From positions 3,578,001 to 3,642,000 of the forward strand of contig NC_015914.1 in assembly GCF_000222485.1 (NCBI RefSeq): a DNA stretch of 64,000 nt. The letters are read 5' to 3'. This DNA is from Cyclobacterium marinum DSM 745. GTDB lineage: Bacteria; Bacteroidota; Bacteroidia; Cytophagales; Cyclobacteriaceae. The first letter of the stretch is position 1; each line of letters opens with the position of its first letter. Positions 46,629 through 55,066 of this stretch are shown here, piece by piece. The translations under genes were made by a program, and so were the position numbers. The notes beneath the pieces were generated by a model that saw only the letters and a program-made list of their open reading frames with translations, ran no database searches and had not been told where the DNA came from.

Positions 46629-47789
46629 ATGAAGGATAAAAACATTGGTTTAATCACAATTTTGCATGTGAATAATTATGGAGCGGAATTACAAGCTTTT
46701 GCTTTGCAACATAAATTGAATGACTTCGGCTATACGGCAGAAATCATCAATTACTTGTATTATAAAAACCCTAAACATAAAGCCACTGCTCGTTCTCAGC
46801 CTTTTATAAAATTAACGCCGGTTCAAAAGCTTAAAGAATTTTTATACCCCTATATTGCTCAGTTTAAATCCATTCCATTCTATAAACAGAAGAAAAAAAG
46901 GGATAAAAAGTTTGCTGATTTTCATGCCGAATTCACCAAAATATCGAAGGCTTATCCTAGTATGGATGATTTGTATAATGCCAAACTTTCCTATAATATT
47001 TTCATGGTAGGAAGTGATCAGGTTTGGAATCCTTATACCAACTCAAATATTGAGCCTTATTTTCTAAAATTTGCTCCAGAAAGTTCGCTTAAAATTGCTT
47101 ATGCATCAAGTTTTGGAGTTAGCCAAATCCCAAAAGAATATCATTTAGAATACAAAAAATTGTTGAGCAATATTGATAAAATTGGGGTTAGGGAAAAAAA
47201 TGGTGTTGAAATTGTAAATGAAATTTCCGGAAAAAAAGCTTCATGGGTTTTGGATCCAACTTTTTTGCTCAAGAAAGAGGAATGGAAAAAAATTGCTCTA
47301 CTCCCTGATTTCCAAAAACCTTATTTGCTTTTGTATGTATTGACAGATTCAGATTATATTACCCAATTGGCTTATCAAATTGCTGAAAAATTGAATCTTC
47401 AGATAGTTAGGATTTGCAAAAATGCATCGAAAGAAGACAGTACCAATGATATTTTGAATGTAATAGATGCGGGTCCCCGTGAATTTTTAGGCTGGTTTCA
47501 TAATGCCAGTTTTGCGCTAACCACCTCGTTTCATGGCGCATGTTTTTCTTTGAATTTTAACGTCCCTTTCTATTCAATTCTCAAACCTAATAAAGCCAAT
47601 AATAGCCGGCAAATTAGTTTACTCTCGGAATTAGGATTGGAAGATAGAATCTTATACGTTGAAAACGAAAAGCCCTCAGATGAATCATTTGGGATACAGT
47701 TTGATAAAGTAAATGTAATTTTAGACCGTAAAAGAGAAGAATCAATCACTTTTCTTAAAAATTCTATAGAAGAATCCAATGCAATTTGA
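46629..47789 (+). CDS. Polysaccharide pyruvyl transferase family protein (copy 2)
   Basis: The 386-residue protein starts with NIGLITILHVNNYGAELQAFAL and has VGSDQVWNPYTNSNIEPYFL, ASSFGVSQIPKEY and SFALTTSFHGACFSLNFNVPFYSI near the C-terminus. These are characteristic of the branch of the pyruvyl-transferase family often found in capsule loci. It differs considerably from copy 1 at 39535, which belongs to another branch. It follows the second nitroreductase-like gene by 2 nt and overlaps the WcaF-like acetyltransferase gene by 11 nt. A pyruvyl donor reaction is the family default; direct evidence is lacking. Confidence 0.86.
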   Translation: MKDKNIGLITILHVNNYGAELQAFALQHKLNDFGYTAEIINYLYYKNPKHKATARSQPFIKLTPVQKLKEFLYPYIAQFKSIPFYKQKKKRDKKFADFHAEFTKISKAYPSMDDLYNAKLSYNIFMVGSDQVWNPYTNSNIEPYFLKFAPESSLKIAYASSFGVSQIPKEYHLEYKKLLSNIDKIGVREKNGVEIVNEISGKKASWVLDPTFLLKKEEWKKIALLPDFQKPYLLLYVLTDSDYITQLAYQIAEKLNLQIVRICKNASKEDSTNDILNVIDAGPREFLGWFHNASFALTTSFHGACFSLNFNVPFYSILKPNKANNSRQISLLSELGLEDRILYVENEKPSDESFGIQFDKVNVILDRKREESITFLKNSIEESNAI

Positions 47790-48321
47790 AAAGTATAAAG
47801 ATAATCTGGGTTTTAAAAATAAGATTGGGCGTTTAGTTTGGAATATAGTATGGGCCTTGTTTTTCAGGACCTTAAACTTACCTGTTTTTAATGGTTGGCG
47901 TATATTTCTATTAAGGCTATTTGGAGCTAAAATAGGCAAGGGTTGTAAAATTAATGCCACCGTAAAAATATGGGCTCCTTGGAAACTTCAATTAGGAGAT
48001 CTTGTGGCCATTGGGTTTGATGTACTTGTTTATAATCCGGGTATGATTACAATTGGGAGTAAAGTAGCTATTTCTCAGCGAGCCCACTTATGTAGTGCTT
48101 CCCATGATATATCAATTTCTACTCATCCCCTAATTACCGCTCCAATTATTATTGAGGACAGGGCATGGGTTGCTTCAGATGCATTCGTAGGTCCCGGAGT
48201 AAAAATTGGAGAAGGAGCTGTTTTGGGTGCAAGAGGTTGTGTTTTTAAAAATGTGGAACCTTGGCATGTAATGGGGGGGAATCCGGCTAAATTTTTAAAG
48301 AAAAGAGAAATTTTGGGATAA
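47779..48321 (+). CDS. WcaF-like sugar O-acetyltransferase
   Basis: The 180-residue protein resembles colanic-acid acetyltransferase WcaF. It has an N-terminal helix region (IGRLVWNIVWALFFRTL), the turn repeats FGAKIGKGCKI and KLQLGDLVAIG, then the catalytic block CSASHDISISTHPL with histidines and the final VMGGNPAKFLKKR. The ATG at 47779 overlaps the end of the pyruvyl-transferase-like gene by 11 nt. It would add an acetyl group from acetyl-CoA to a sugar residue in the cytoplasm. Two other acetyltransferases (45088, 55067) are in the locus, with different roles. Confidence 0.88.
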   Translation: MQFEKYKDNLGFKNKIGRLVWNIVWALFFRTLNLPVFNGWRIFLLRLFGAKIGKGCKINATVKIWAPWKLQLGDLVAIGFDVLVYNPGMITIGSKVAISQRAHLCSASHDISISTHPLITAPIIIEDRAWVASDAFVGPGVKIGEGAVLGARGCVFKNVEPWHVMGGNPAKFLKKREILG

Positions 48322-48341
48322 GTTTCCCTATCTATTAACAG

Positions 48342-49250
48342 ATGAAATCATTTATGAAAAAAATTACTGTTATCATCTTAACGTTTAATGAGGAAAGGCA
48401 CATTGCAAGATGTATAACCAGTTTAGGAGATATTGCTGAAACTGTTTTTTTGATTGATTGTTTTTCAAATGATAGAACTGTTGAAATTGCAAAAGAAAAA
48501 GGTGCTATAGTAGTTCAAAGAGAATGGCCGGGTAATCAAGCAAACCAATTCAATTGGGCACTTCAAAATTTACCTATACAAACGGAATGGGTATTTAGGT
48601 TGGATGCTGATGAAATTTTACTACCTGAACTTGTAGATGAAATTAAAAATAAAGTACCACTTCTGGATAATGATATTACAGGGGTTGTATTAAAAAGAAG
48701 ACATTATTTTTTTAATAAATGGGTGAAACGTGGTGTTTATCCAGTAAAATTGCTTCGTCTATTTAGGTTTAATAAAGCCAAATGTGAGCAAAGGTGGATG
48801 GATGAACATATTCAATTGCTGGAAGGCCAGGCTATTGAATTTGAAAATGATTTTGTGGATCACAATCTCCATGATATCCATTGGTGGATTCAAAAACACA
48901 ATGGTTATGCTACAAGGGAGGCTATAGAATTGCTTGATGTCGAATTGAACCTCTTATCCAGTATTGAAGAAACAAAAGTTTTAGGTGATCAAGCGGTTGC
49001 CAAAAGGGAAAAAAAACTTAAGTATGCCAAACAACCACTCTTTTTAAGATCTTTTGCCTATTTTCTATATAGATACATTTTTAAACTTGGATTTTTAGAT
49101 GGTAAAGAAGGTTTCTTATGGAACTTCTTTCAAGGCTGGTGGTATAGAACATTAGTTGATGCAAAAATTTATGAAATCCGAAAATCATGTGGAAAAGACA
49201 AGGAAAAAATTAAAAAATTTATAAAAATCACCTATAAGATTGATATTTGA
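48342..49250 (+). CDS. Family 2 glycosyltransferase (WaaE/KdtX-like)
   Basis: The 302-residue enzyme belongs to the GT2 group that includes WaaE: TVIILTFNEERHIARCI, LIDCFSNDRTVEIA, the EWPGNQANQFNWAL segment and the metal motif RLDADEIL. A C-terminal part rich in aromatic residues (FLRSFAYFLYRYIFKLGFLDGKEGFLW) is typical of this group and probably contacts the membrane. Start 48342 gives MKSFMKKI; the ATG at 48354 is an equal alternative. It is the last complete gene before the frameshifted ydcF-type gene. Sugar and acceptor are unknown. Confidence 0.88.
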   Translation: MKSFMKKITVIILTFNEERHIARCITSLGDIAETVFLIDCFSNDRTVEIAKEKGAIVVQREWPGNQANQFNWALQNLPIQTEWVFRLDADEILLPELVDEIKNKVPLLDNDITGVVLKRRHYFFNKWVKRGVYPVKLLRLFRFNKAKCEQRWMDEHIQLLEGQAIEFENDFVDHNLHDIHWWIQKHNGYATREAIELLDVELNLLSSIEETKVLGDQAVAKREKKLKYAKQPLFLRSFAYFLYRYIFKLGFLDGKEGFLWNFFQGWWYRTLVDAKIYEIRKSCGKDKEKIKKFIKITYKIDI

Positions 49251-49306
49251 GATAAAGTGATATTGGTTTTCTTTGATGTCTTTATTCTTTAACAGTTATT
49301 GAAAGG

Positions 49307-49390
49307 ATGTTTTATTTTTTCTCGAAACTGTTTGTTATCCTAATAAATCCACTTTTTTTTGGATTATTTTCTTCTTTATTGCTGGCCTAA
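49307..49390 (+). pseudogene. N-terminal part of a YdcF-type gene, out of frame with the rest
   Basis: ATG 49307 opens a frame reading MFYFFSKLFVILINPLFF, the typical first membrane helix and NPL turn of YdcF proteins, but it stops at 49388. The next frame (-1 relative) continues the family sequence as FFWIIFFFIAGLILKK and runs into the gene listed from 49444. The switch point is the run of eight T at 49353-49360: nine T would restore one 254-codon frame. Confidence 0.65.
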
Positions 49391-49443
49391 TTTTAAAGAA
49401 AATTAAACTTAAAAAATGGATTTTAATATTTTCTCTATCCTTA

Positions 49444-50070
49444 TTGGTCATTTTTTCTAATTTATACCTCTTTAATCAAGTAGCTAAATACTGGGAGACT
49501 AGCCTTTCTTTAATAGATAGCCTACCTGATAATAGAATTGCCGTACTATTAGGAGGTATGGCTCGACAAGACTTAAGGACAAAAAGAATAATTTTTTCTA
49601 AATCTTCAGATAGGTTGTTTCAATCCTTGGCTTTACTAAAAAATGGGAAAATTAATCAAATTGTCATTAGCGGTGGGCCTGAAGATCCGCTAAATATCCG
49701 TTCTAGTGAAGCGAAATTTTTAAAAGATTATTTATTGAAATTAGGATTTGACGAAGATGAAATAATTGTTGAAGGCAAATCAAGGAATACTTTTGAAAAT
49801 GCTTTATTTAGTAAAAAAATATTTGACCAAAGAAAGTTATCTAAAAGCATTGTTTTGATTACCTCCGGTTTTCATATGTTTAGGGCTAAAAGATGTTTTG
49901 AAAAGCAAGGATTTGAAGTAACTCCTTTTATAACTGATCCACTATCAACTTATCGACCCTTAGAATATTCAGATTTAATAGTTCCACACCCTGAGGTTCT
50001 TTATTATTGGAATTTACTATTTAAAGAATGGGTAGGAGTGATTGCTTATAAGTTAAATAACTATATATAA
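49444..50070 (+). CDS. YdcF-family (DUF218) protein, main part
   Basis: The 208 residues from TTG 49444 contain the DUF218 domain: IAVLLGGMARQD, QIVISGGPEDPLN, SRNTFENALFSKK and ITSGFHMFRAKRCFEKQGF. This domain is found in SanA/YdcF-type envelope proteins linked to murein or polysaccharide metabolism. The frame is open to the left through a second hydrophobic helix (ILIFSLSLLVIFSNLYLF), and the first helix lies in another frame (49307-49390). The intact protein would be about 253 residues with two N-terminal helices. As written, the product lacks its first helix unless ribosomal or transcriptional slippage at the T8 run joins the parts. TTG 49444 is therefore probably not the natural start. 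Confidence 0.75.
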   Translation: MVIFSNLYLFNQVAKYWETSLSLIDSLPDNRIAVLLGGMARQDLRTKRIIFSKSSDRLFQSLALLKNGKINQIVISGGPEDPLNIRSSEAKFLKDYLLKLGFDEDEIIVEGKSRNTFENALFSKKIFDQRKLSKSIVLITSGFHMFRAKRCFEKQGFEVTPFITDPLSTYRPLEYSDLIVPHPEVLYYWNLLFKEWVGVIAYKLNNYI

Positions 50071-50084
50071 CGTAAGTATTGCCA

Positions 50085-50843
50085 ATGACTTTAAAAATCA
50101 GCTTAATTACCGTTACTTATAATTCTGCTCAAACTTTACAGGATACCATTAGCTCTGTAGCCAAACAAGAATACCCTGATATTGAATATATTGTGGTAGA
50201 CGGATCCTCCAAAGACAATACTGTTGATATCATAAGGCGGAATGAGTCCACCATTAGCAACTGGGTTTCTGAACCTGATAAAGGCATGTATGATGCCATG
50301 AATAAAGGGATTAACATGGCCACAGGAGATGTGATCGGCATTCTCAATTCCGATGATTTCTTTTTTGATACCAAAGTTCTTGCCGAAATTGCAGCTGCCT
50401 TTAATACATCCTCTTCACCCGATGCGGTGATAGGTGATATTGTCTTTGTGGATGATGAAGATGAAAATAAAATAATCCGTAGGTATTCTGCCAAAAAATG
50501 GAAACCATCCAAGTTTGCTTGGGGCTATATGCCTCCTCATCCTTCATTTTTTGTTAGAAAAGAATTTTTCGATAAACTTGGACCTTATAAAACCGATTAT
50601 AAAATTGCCGCTGATTATGAACTACTTATTCGGTTTTTACTTAAAGGAAAAATAAATTGGAAATACTTACCCATTGTCACTACTAAAATGCGTATGGGTG
50701 GACTGAGTACACAGGGCTTCCAAAGCCTGGTTACCTTGAATAAAGAAATTGCTCGTGGGTGTAAAGAAAACCAAGTGTATACCAATCCGGCCATGATCTA
50801 TTCCAAATACCTCTTTAAACCTTTTGAATTTATATTTAAGTAA
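50085..50843 (+). CDS. Family 2 glycosyltransferase (WcaE-like)
   Basis: The 252-residue protein has the GT2 pattern of short capsule enzymes: SLITVTYNSAQTLQDTISSV, IVVDGSSKDNTVDII, SEPDKGMYDAMNKGI and the metal motif LNSDDFFFD. It closely follows the WcaE/WbbD group in length and in the PDKGMYDAMNKG block. The ATG at 50085 is preferred; a TTG at 50079 in the same frame adds only two residues. Base composition rises again here relative to the AT-rich genes to the left. It starts 14 nt after the ydcF stop. It probably adds a sugar to the lipid-linked precursor; identity unknown. Confidence 0.88.
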   Translation: MTLKISLITVTYNSAQTLQDTISSVAKQEYPDIEYIVVDGSSKDNTVDIIRRNESTISNWVSEPDKGMYDAMNKGINMATGDVIGILNSDDFFFDTKVLAEIAAAFNTSSSPDAVIGDIVFVDDEDENKIIRRYSAKKWKPSKFAWGYMPPHPSFFVRKEFFDKLGPYKTDYKIAADYELLIRFLLKGKINWKYLPIVTTKMRMGGLSTQGFQSLVTLNKEIARGCKENQVYTNPAMIYSKYLFKPFEFIFK

Positions 50844-50928
50844 GCTATCTGAATTATCGATGGTTTGGCTTGAGACAGCTTAACAATCAATCAACCGGAA
50901 TCTCTAGGTAAATCCTTTTCTAATTATC

Positions 50929-51870
50929 ATGAACCAAACTTCTTCTATTCTAATTACCGGTGCTACCGGTTTCGTTGGTCAAAACCTTTGTGATTATTTA
51001 AAAGCCAAAGGTAAGGAGGACATTGTTTCTCTTTCAAGAAGTAATGCTGTTAAAGGAAAGGAAAAGACATTGACTTATGATCAGTTTTTCGCTGAAAATT
51101 CGTTTTCAGCAGCTCATTATGTACACTTGGCCGGTAAGGCTCATGACCTAAAAAATACAAGCGATGATCAGGCTTATTACGATGTTAATTATGGTTTGAC
51201 TAAAAAATTATTTGATAAATTTTTGTCAGATCCCTACGCCAAGAATTTTGTTTTTATCAGCTCGGTTAAGGCATGTGCGGATGAAGTTGATGGGTGGCTA
51301 ACTGAAGATAGTCCCTGTAAGCCCATTACAGCCTATGGAAAATCAAAGCTTCAAGCCGAAGAATATATTTTAGCAAATCTTCCCAAAGACAAGCAAGTTT
51401 ACATTCTCCGCCCTTGCATGATTCATGGCCCGGGAAACAAAGGTAACCTTAATTTACTTTTTGCCTTTGCCAAAAAAGGGTTGCCTTTTCCTCTGGCGGC
51501 TTTTGAAAATCAACGGTCTTTCTTGTCAGTAGAAAACCTGTGCTGGGTAATTGAAAAATTAATAAGCCGAGACATTCTTTCCGGTGTTTATCAAGTGGCA
51601 GATAAAGGTACCTTTTCAACCAATGATTTGATTGGATTAATGGCAGATTCTTTAGGGAAAAAAGCAAGGCTTTGGGCCATACCGGCTACCTTAATTTCTG
51701 CTTGTGCAAAGGTAGGGGACAAGCTGCATTTACCCCTAACTTCCGAACGTCTGAAAAAACTGACAGAATCCTATAAAGTATCCAATCAGAAGATTGTCAG
51801 CAGTATAGGAGAGCCTATGCCTATCAGTGCTAAAGACGGTTTGAAAAAAACTTTTAAGGCTTTTATCTAA
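50929..51870 (+). CDS. SDR-family NAD-dependent sugar reductase/epimerase (WbpV-like)
   Basis: The 313-residue protein has the SDR motif TGATGFVGQNL (about 10-20), the VHLAGKAHDL block typical of WbpV and WbpK-type enzymes, SSVKACADEV and the catalytic YGKSK (Y-x3-K). In the P. aeruginosa B-band locus such reductases convert the 4-keto-6-deoxy sugar made by WbpM into FucNAc or QuiNAc, and WbpL then transfers it to the lipid. Here a WbpL-like gene follows (52110) and WbpM-like genes are present (56228, 59130), so the same role is likely. The gene is followed by a hairpin terminator. Confidence 0.82.
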   Translation: MNQTSSILITGATGFVGQNLCDYLKAKGKEDIVSLSRSNAVKGKEKTLTYDQFFAENSFSAAHYVHLAGKAHDLKNTSDDQAYYDVNYGLTKKLFDKFLSDPYAKNFVFISSVKACADEVDGWLTEDSPCKPITAYGKSKLQAEEYILANLPKDKQVYILRPCMIHGPGNKGNLNLLFAFAKKGLPFPLAAFENQRSFLSVENLCWVIEKLISRDILSGVYQVADKGTFSTNDLIGLMADSLGKKARLWAIPATLISACAKVGDKLHLPLTSERLKKLTESYKVSNQKIVSSIGEPMPISAKDGLKKTFKAFI

Positions 51871-51984
51871 CTTTAATCCTAAACATAAATACCATTTTAA
51901 GGGTTTTATTTTCCACTAGCATTGATTTGATGTTTAAAGGTCATAACGCCTAATATTTCCAAAATAATTATTACCATTTAATTG

Positions 51985-52025
51985 AAGCCCCGGCAATTTC
52001 TAAGAAAAGGTCGGGGCTTTTTTTT
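51985..52025 (+). terminator. Rho-independent terminator after the WbpV-like gene
   Basis: The arms AAGCCCCG (51985-51992) and CGGGGCTT (52012-52019) pair perfectly across a 19-base loop and are followed by a run of T to 52025. It ends the transcript of the preceding genes about 115 nt after the stop codon. Confidence 0.85.
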
Positions 52026-52053
52026 GCTCAGTGGGCTTATCTTAGCGAACAAA

Positions 52054-52088
52054 TTTGACCTAATTTTTTTAAAGATTCCTTATATTTG
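52054..52088 (+). promoter_or_regulatory. Promoter of the WbpL-like transferase gene
   Basis: TTTG at 52054-52057 and TATATTTG at 52081-52088 are separated by 23 bases, near the upper end of the spacing for Bacteroidota -33/-7 boxes. It lies between the terminator and the start codon at 52110, so a new transcript is expected here. Confidence 0.5.
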
Positions 52089-52109
52089 TTCTTCTAAAAC
52101 CAAATTTTT

Positions 52110-53066
52110 ATGTACTATTTCATCGTTTTTCTATTGCTTTTAGTTGCCCAACTGTTGTACTTTATTATTGCTAAGAAGTTTAGCATTATAGATAAACCCA
52201 ATGAACGCTCTTCTCATACAAAACCTACCATTAGAGGGGGGGGAGTGATTTTTGTTTTGGCAGTATTGCTTGCTTGGATCATGGGTGTGGCAAGCTGGCC
52301 TTTGGCTTTGGGAATTGTTCTTGTAGGAGCCGTAAGTATGGTGGACGATATTCGCCCATTGCATCAATTGCCTCGAATTTCTGTGCATTTATTGGCTACG
52401 GGACTCTTGATTTATGACATCAGTCAAGGAACCTCCTTGGGTTTATGGATTCCCGTCCTGTTTTTTCTATTGATAGGTTGGACCAACTTATTCAATTTTA
52501 TGGATGGGATTAATGGAATTACTGTATTGTATGCCTTGGTGGCTTTATTCACTTTTTATCAGCTTCCCGAGCTAGAAGGGGATCAGGAATTGGTTGCCCT
52601 TGTAGGCATTTCGGCTTTGGTTTTTGCTTGGTTTAATGTCCGGAAGAAAGCCAAAACCTTTGCGGGTGATGTAGGTAGTATCAGCATGGCCATGGTGTTG
52701 GGTTATCTTATGATTAAGGTCATATTTATTACCCAAAATCCGTTTTACCTGTTCTTCTTCAGTCTATACGGAATAGATGCTTGTATGACCATTTTTATAA
52801 GGTTGTCCAAGAAAGAAAATATTTTCAATCCACACCGTACTCACCTGTATCAGTACTTGGCCAACGAAAAAGGTTTTTCTCATTTGTCCATTTCTTTTGC
52901 CTATGCAGTCCTGCAACTGCTAATCAATATGCTTTGGATTTATGGGATAGGATTGTCAGAAATTCACTGGCTTGCCGGATTGCTTTTTGTAGTTATTTTG
53001 GTCCCTCTTTACTTCGTTTTAAGGAGATTTGCACAACCAGTAGAAAATAATTTGAAAACATCGTAA
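52110..53066 (+). CDS. Undecaprenyl-phosphate sugar-1-phosphate transferase (WecA/WbpL family)
   Basis: The 318-residue polytopic enzyme (about ten helices) starts glycan synthesis by moving a sugar-1-phosphate from a UDP donor to undecaprenyl phosphate. Family motifs are present in order: NERSSHTKPTIRGGG, the metal pair VDDIRPLHQLPR, NLFNFMDGINGI, FAGDVGS, and NPHRTHLYQYLANEKG as the histidine block in the last cytoplasmic loop. The SSHTxPTxRGGG form is typical of WbpL-like enzymes that use 6-deoxy amino sugars (FucNAc, QuiNAc). It follows the WbpV-like gene but has its own promoter. A second, unrelated initiating enzyme (PglC-like) is encoded at 54451. Confidence 0.92.
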   Translation: MYYFIVFLLLLVAQLLYFIIAKKFSIIDKPNERSSHTKPTIRGGGVIFVLAVLLAWIMGVASWPLALGIVLVGAVSMVDDIRPLHQLPRISVHLLATGLLIYDISQGTSLGLWIPVLFFLLIGWTNLFNFMDGINGITVLYALVALFTFYQLPELEGDQELVALVGISALVFAWFNVRKKAKTFAGDVGSISMAMVLGYLMIKVIFITQNPFYLFFFSLYGIDACMTIFIRLSKKENIFNPHRTHLYQYLANEKGFSHLSISFAYAVLQLLINMLWIYGIGLSEIHWLAGLLFVVILVPLYFVLRRFAQPVENNLKTS

Positions 53067-53201
53067 AATTTATATTTTAAAAAATTTAATACCATTTTTC
53101 TTTTAAATTGGAAAAAATGTCGCTTCAATATGTAAAAATGTATTTACAATTTTACCCTGTTTTTTAGGCATAATAATTTTTTTTAGGCTATTAAAATTCC
53201 T

Positions 53202-53232
53202 TTTGGTATTGATGGTTAATCGCTTAGATTTG
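53202..53232 (+). promoter_or_regulatory. Bacteroidota-type promoter of the PglE-PglC-PglD genes
   Basis: TTTG (53202-53205) is followed after 19 bases by TAGATTTG (53225-53232), an exact match to the -33/-7 consensus and spacing of Bacteroidota housekeeping promoters. It ends 41 nt before the start codon at 53274 and is the best promoter seen in the window. Confidence 0.65.
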
Positions 53233-53273
53233 TATAAAACCGTTGCTTTATTCCAGTTAGCAAACAGTATCAA

Positions 53274-54440
53274 ATGACCAACAAAACAGGTAAAATTTAT
53301 TTGTCATCTCCTCAATTTACCGGTGAAGAAATTGAGTTTGTGAATGAGGCGATAGCTCAGGAAGATATTGCAACGAATGGGGTTTTTATAAGGCAATTCG
53401 AGGAACAGCTAGAAAATAGATTCAATTCACCCTATGCAGTAGCCCTTAATTCCGGGACCTCTGCTATCCATCTTTCCTTACACCTGCTGAGGGTAGGGAC
53501 CGGAGATGAGGTGATCTGCCAATCCTTCACTTATATTGCTACCACCAATCCAATTTTGTATTTGGGGGGAACTCCCATCTTTGTAGACAGTGAAAAGGAT
53601 ACTTGGAACATGTGTCCCCTAAGTCTTGAGCATGCCATAAAAAACAGGCTGGCCAAAGGCAAAAAACCCAAAGCCATTATCGTAGTAAATCTTTTTGGCA
53701 TGCCGGCCAATTGGCCAGAAATATCTCGAATTTCTCGGAAATATGACATTCCTGTATTAGAGGATGCCGCTGAATCAGTAGGCTCCAAAATAGGAGACCG
53801 ATTTACAGGTACTTTTGGAGATTTGGCTATTTACTCCTTCAATGGAAATAAAATCATCTCAACAGGGGGAGGGGGAGCACTTTTGACAAATAATAGATTC
53901 TGGGATAAAAATGCCCGTTACCTTTCTACCCAAGCTAAATTGGATTTTCCCTATTTCGAACATATGGAAATGGGATTTAATTATAAAATGAATAACCTCT
54001 CTGCCGGTATTGGTTTGGCCCAATTGGCAGTTTTGGACGAAAGAATTGAGCGAAGAAGAGGTATTTACGATTACTATAAAAAGCATTTAGAAATGCTTCC
54101 CGGCATTTCATTTTTAAAAGAACCACAAGGTTATTTTTCCAATAGATGGTTGACCACCATGGTACTTGATCCTTCCATGACAGGTTTTCAGGCAAGTGAT
54201 TTGAGGGAATTGCTTTTATCCGAAGGGATTGAGTCTAGGTTTTTGTGGAAACCGATGCATTTGCAACCCATGTACAGGAGCGCCTCTTTTTTTGGAAGTG
54301 AAACTGCAGAAAAATTGTTTATCGATGGAATTTGCTTGCCAAGTGGTTCCGGTTTATCCAATGAACAATTGAACAGGGTGATACATGTTGTTTTCAGGTT
54401 GCACAAGGAGGTGGCCTGGAACGCCGAGAAATCTGTTTAA
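53274..54440 (+). CDS. pglE: UDP-4-keto-6-deoxy-GlcNAc aminotransferase (PglE-like, DegT family)
   Basis: The 388-residue PLP enzyme would aminate the 4-keto sugar made by a PglF-type dehydratase, giving the 4-amino precursor of bacillosamine. It begins KIYLSSPQFTGEEIEFVNEAI, has LNSGTSAIHLSLHLL, the EDAAESVGSK block and the PLP lysine K193 in SFNGNKIISTGGGG. The start pattern (IYLSSP...GEE) is typical of PglE and related enzymes. Neighbours fit: PglC-like phosphosugar transferase and PglD-like acetyltransferase follow directly, and two PglF-like dehydratases come next. The order is thus a bacillosamine-type initiation set. Confidence 0.9.
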   Translation: MTNKTGKIYLSSPQFTGEEIEFVNEAIAQEDIATNGVFIRQFEEQLENRFNSPYAVALNSGTSAIHLSLHLLRVGTGDEVICQSFTYIATTNPILYLGGTPIFVDSEKDTWNMCPLSLEHAIKNRLAKGKKPKAIIVVNLFGMPANWPEISRISRKYDIPVLEDAAESVGSKIGDRFTGTFGDLAIYSFNGNKIISTGGGGALLTNNRFWDKNARYLSTQAKLDFPYFEHMEMGFNYKMNNLSAGIGLAQLAVLDERIERRRGIYDYYKKHLEMLPGISFLKEPQGYFSNRWLTTMVLDPSMTGFQASDLRELLLSEGIESRFLWKPMHLQPMYRSASFFGSETAEKLFIDGICLPSGSGLSNEQLNRVIHVVFRLHKEVAWNAEKSV

Positions 54441-54450
54441 ATACACTATA

Positions 54451-55041
54451 ATGAGCAAGCGAATTTTTGACCTTTTCGTTTCTTTTGTTTTACTTGTATT
54501 TTTTTTACCGGTTATGCTGGTTATCGCTCTATTACTCCTTTGGGAATATCAAGGCAATATTTTATTCATCCAACCACGATCAGGGAAAAAGGGGAAACCA
54601 TTTAAATTGTTCAAATTTAAAACCATGGCAGACCAATTTGGTAAAGATGGATTACCTTTGCCCGATGAGTTGCGATTAACCCCAATTGGGAGAGCACTTA
54701 GAAATACTTCGCTTGATGAATTGCCGCAATTGATCAATGTGCTTAAAGGAGAGATGAGTCTGGTAGGTCCCAGGCCTTTACTTCCGGAATACTTGCCCTT
54801 GTACTCTGAGGAGCAAAGTAAAAGACATGATGTTTTGCCCGGAATTACCGGCTTGGCACAGGTTAGAGGAAGGAATAGTATTGATTGGCCGACCAAATTC
54901 AAATATGATGTTTGGTATGTTAGGAATCAGCATTTTTTGCTGGACTTAAAAATTATGTTCTTGACCCTAAAGCCTTTGCTCTTTCGTGAAAATATAGATT
55001 TTCAAAGCGACGTAAGCATGAAAAAATTTACCGGATCATAA
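54451..55041 (+). CDS. pglC: Initiating phosphoglycosyltransferase (PglC-like bacterial sugar transferase)
   Basis: This 196-residue monotopic membrane enzyme transfers a phosphosugar from UDP to undecaprenyl phosphate. It has one reentrant hydrophobic helix (FVLLVFFLPVMLVIALLLLW, about 11-30), the FKLFKFKTM block, the NTSLDELPQLINVLKGEMSLVGPRP core with the catalytic D-E pair, and LPGITGLAQVRGRN. The length and motifs fit PglC rather than the longer WcaJ/WbaP proteins. The start is ATG 54451; an upstream extension of the frame lies inside pglE. It is 10 nt after pglE and 25 nt before pglD. It provides an initiation route separate from the WbpL-like enzyme. Confidence 0.93.
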   Translation: MSKRIFDLFVSFVLLVFFLPVMLVIALLLLWEYQGNILFIQPRSGKKGKPFKLFKFKTMADQFGKDGLPLPDELRLTPIGRALRNTSLDELPQLINVLKGEMSLVGPRPLLPEYLPLYSEEQSKRHDVLPGITGLAQVRGRNSIDWPTKFKYDVWYVRNQHFLLDLKIMFLTLKPLLFRENIDFQSDVSMKKFTGS

Positions 55042-55066
55042 TTATAACCCTATTATAAAAATCGAC

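Noticed and set aside
54385..54450. Upstream extension of the PglC frame
   Set aside because: It overlaps the end of pglE; PglC homologues start at the equivalent of ATG 54451.
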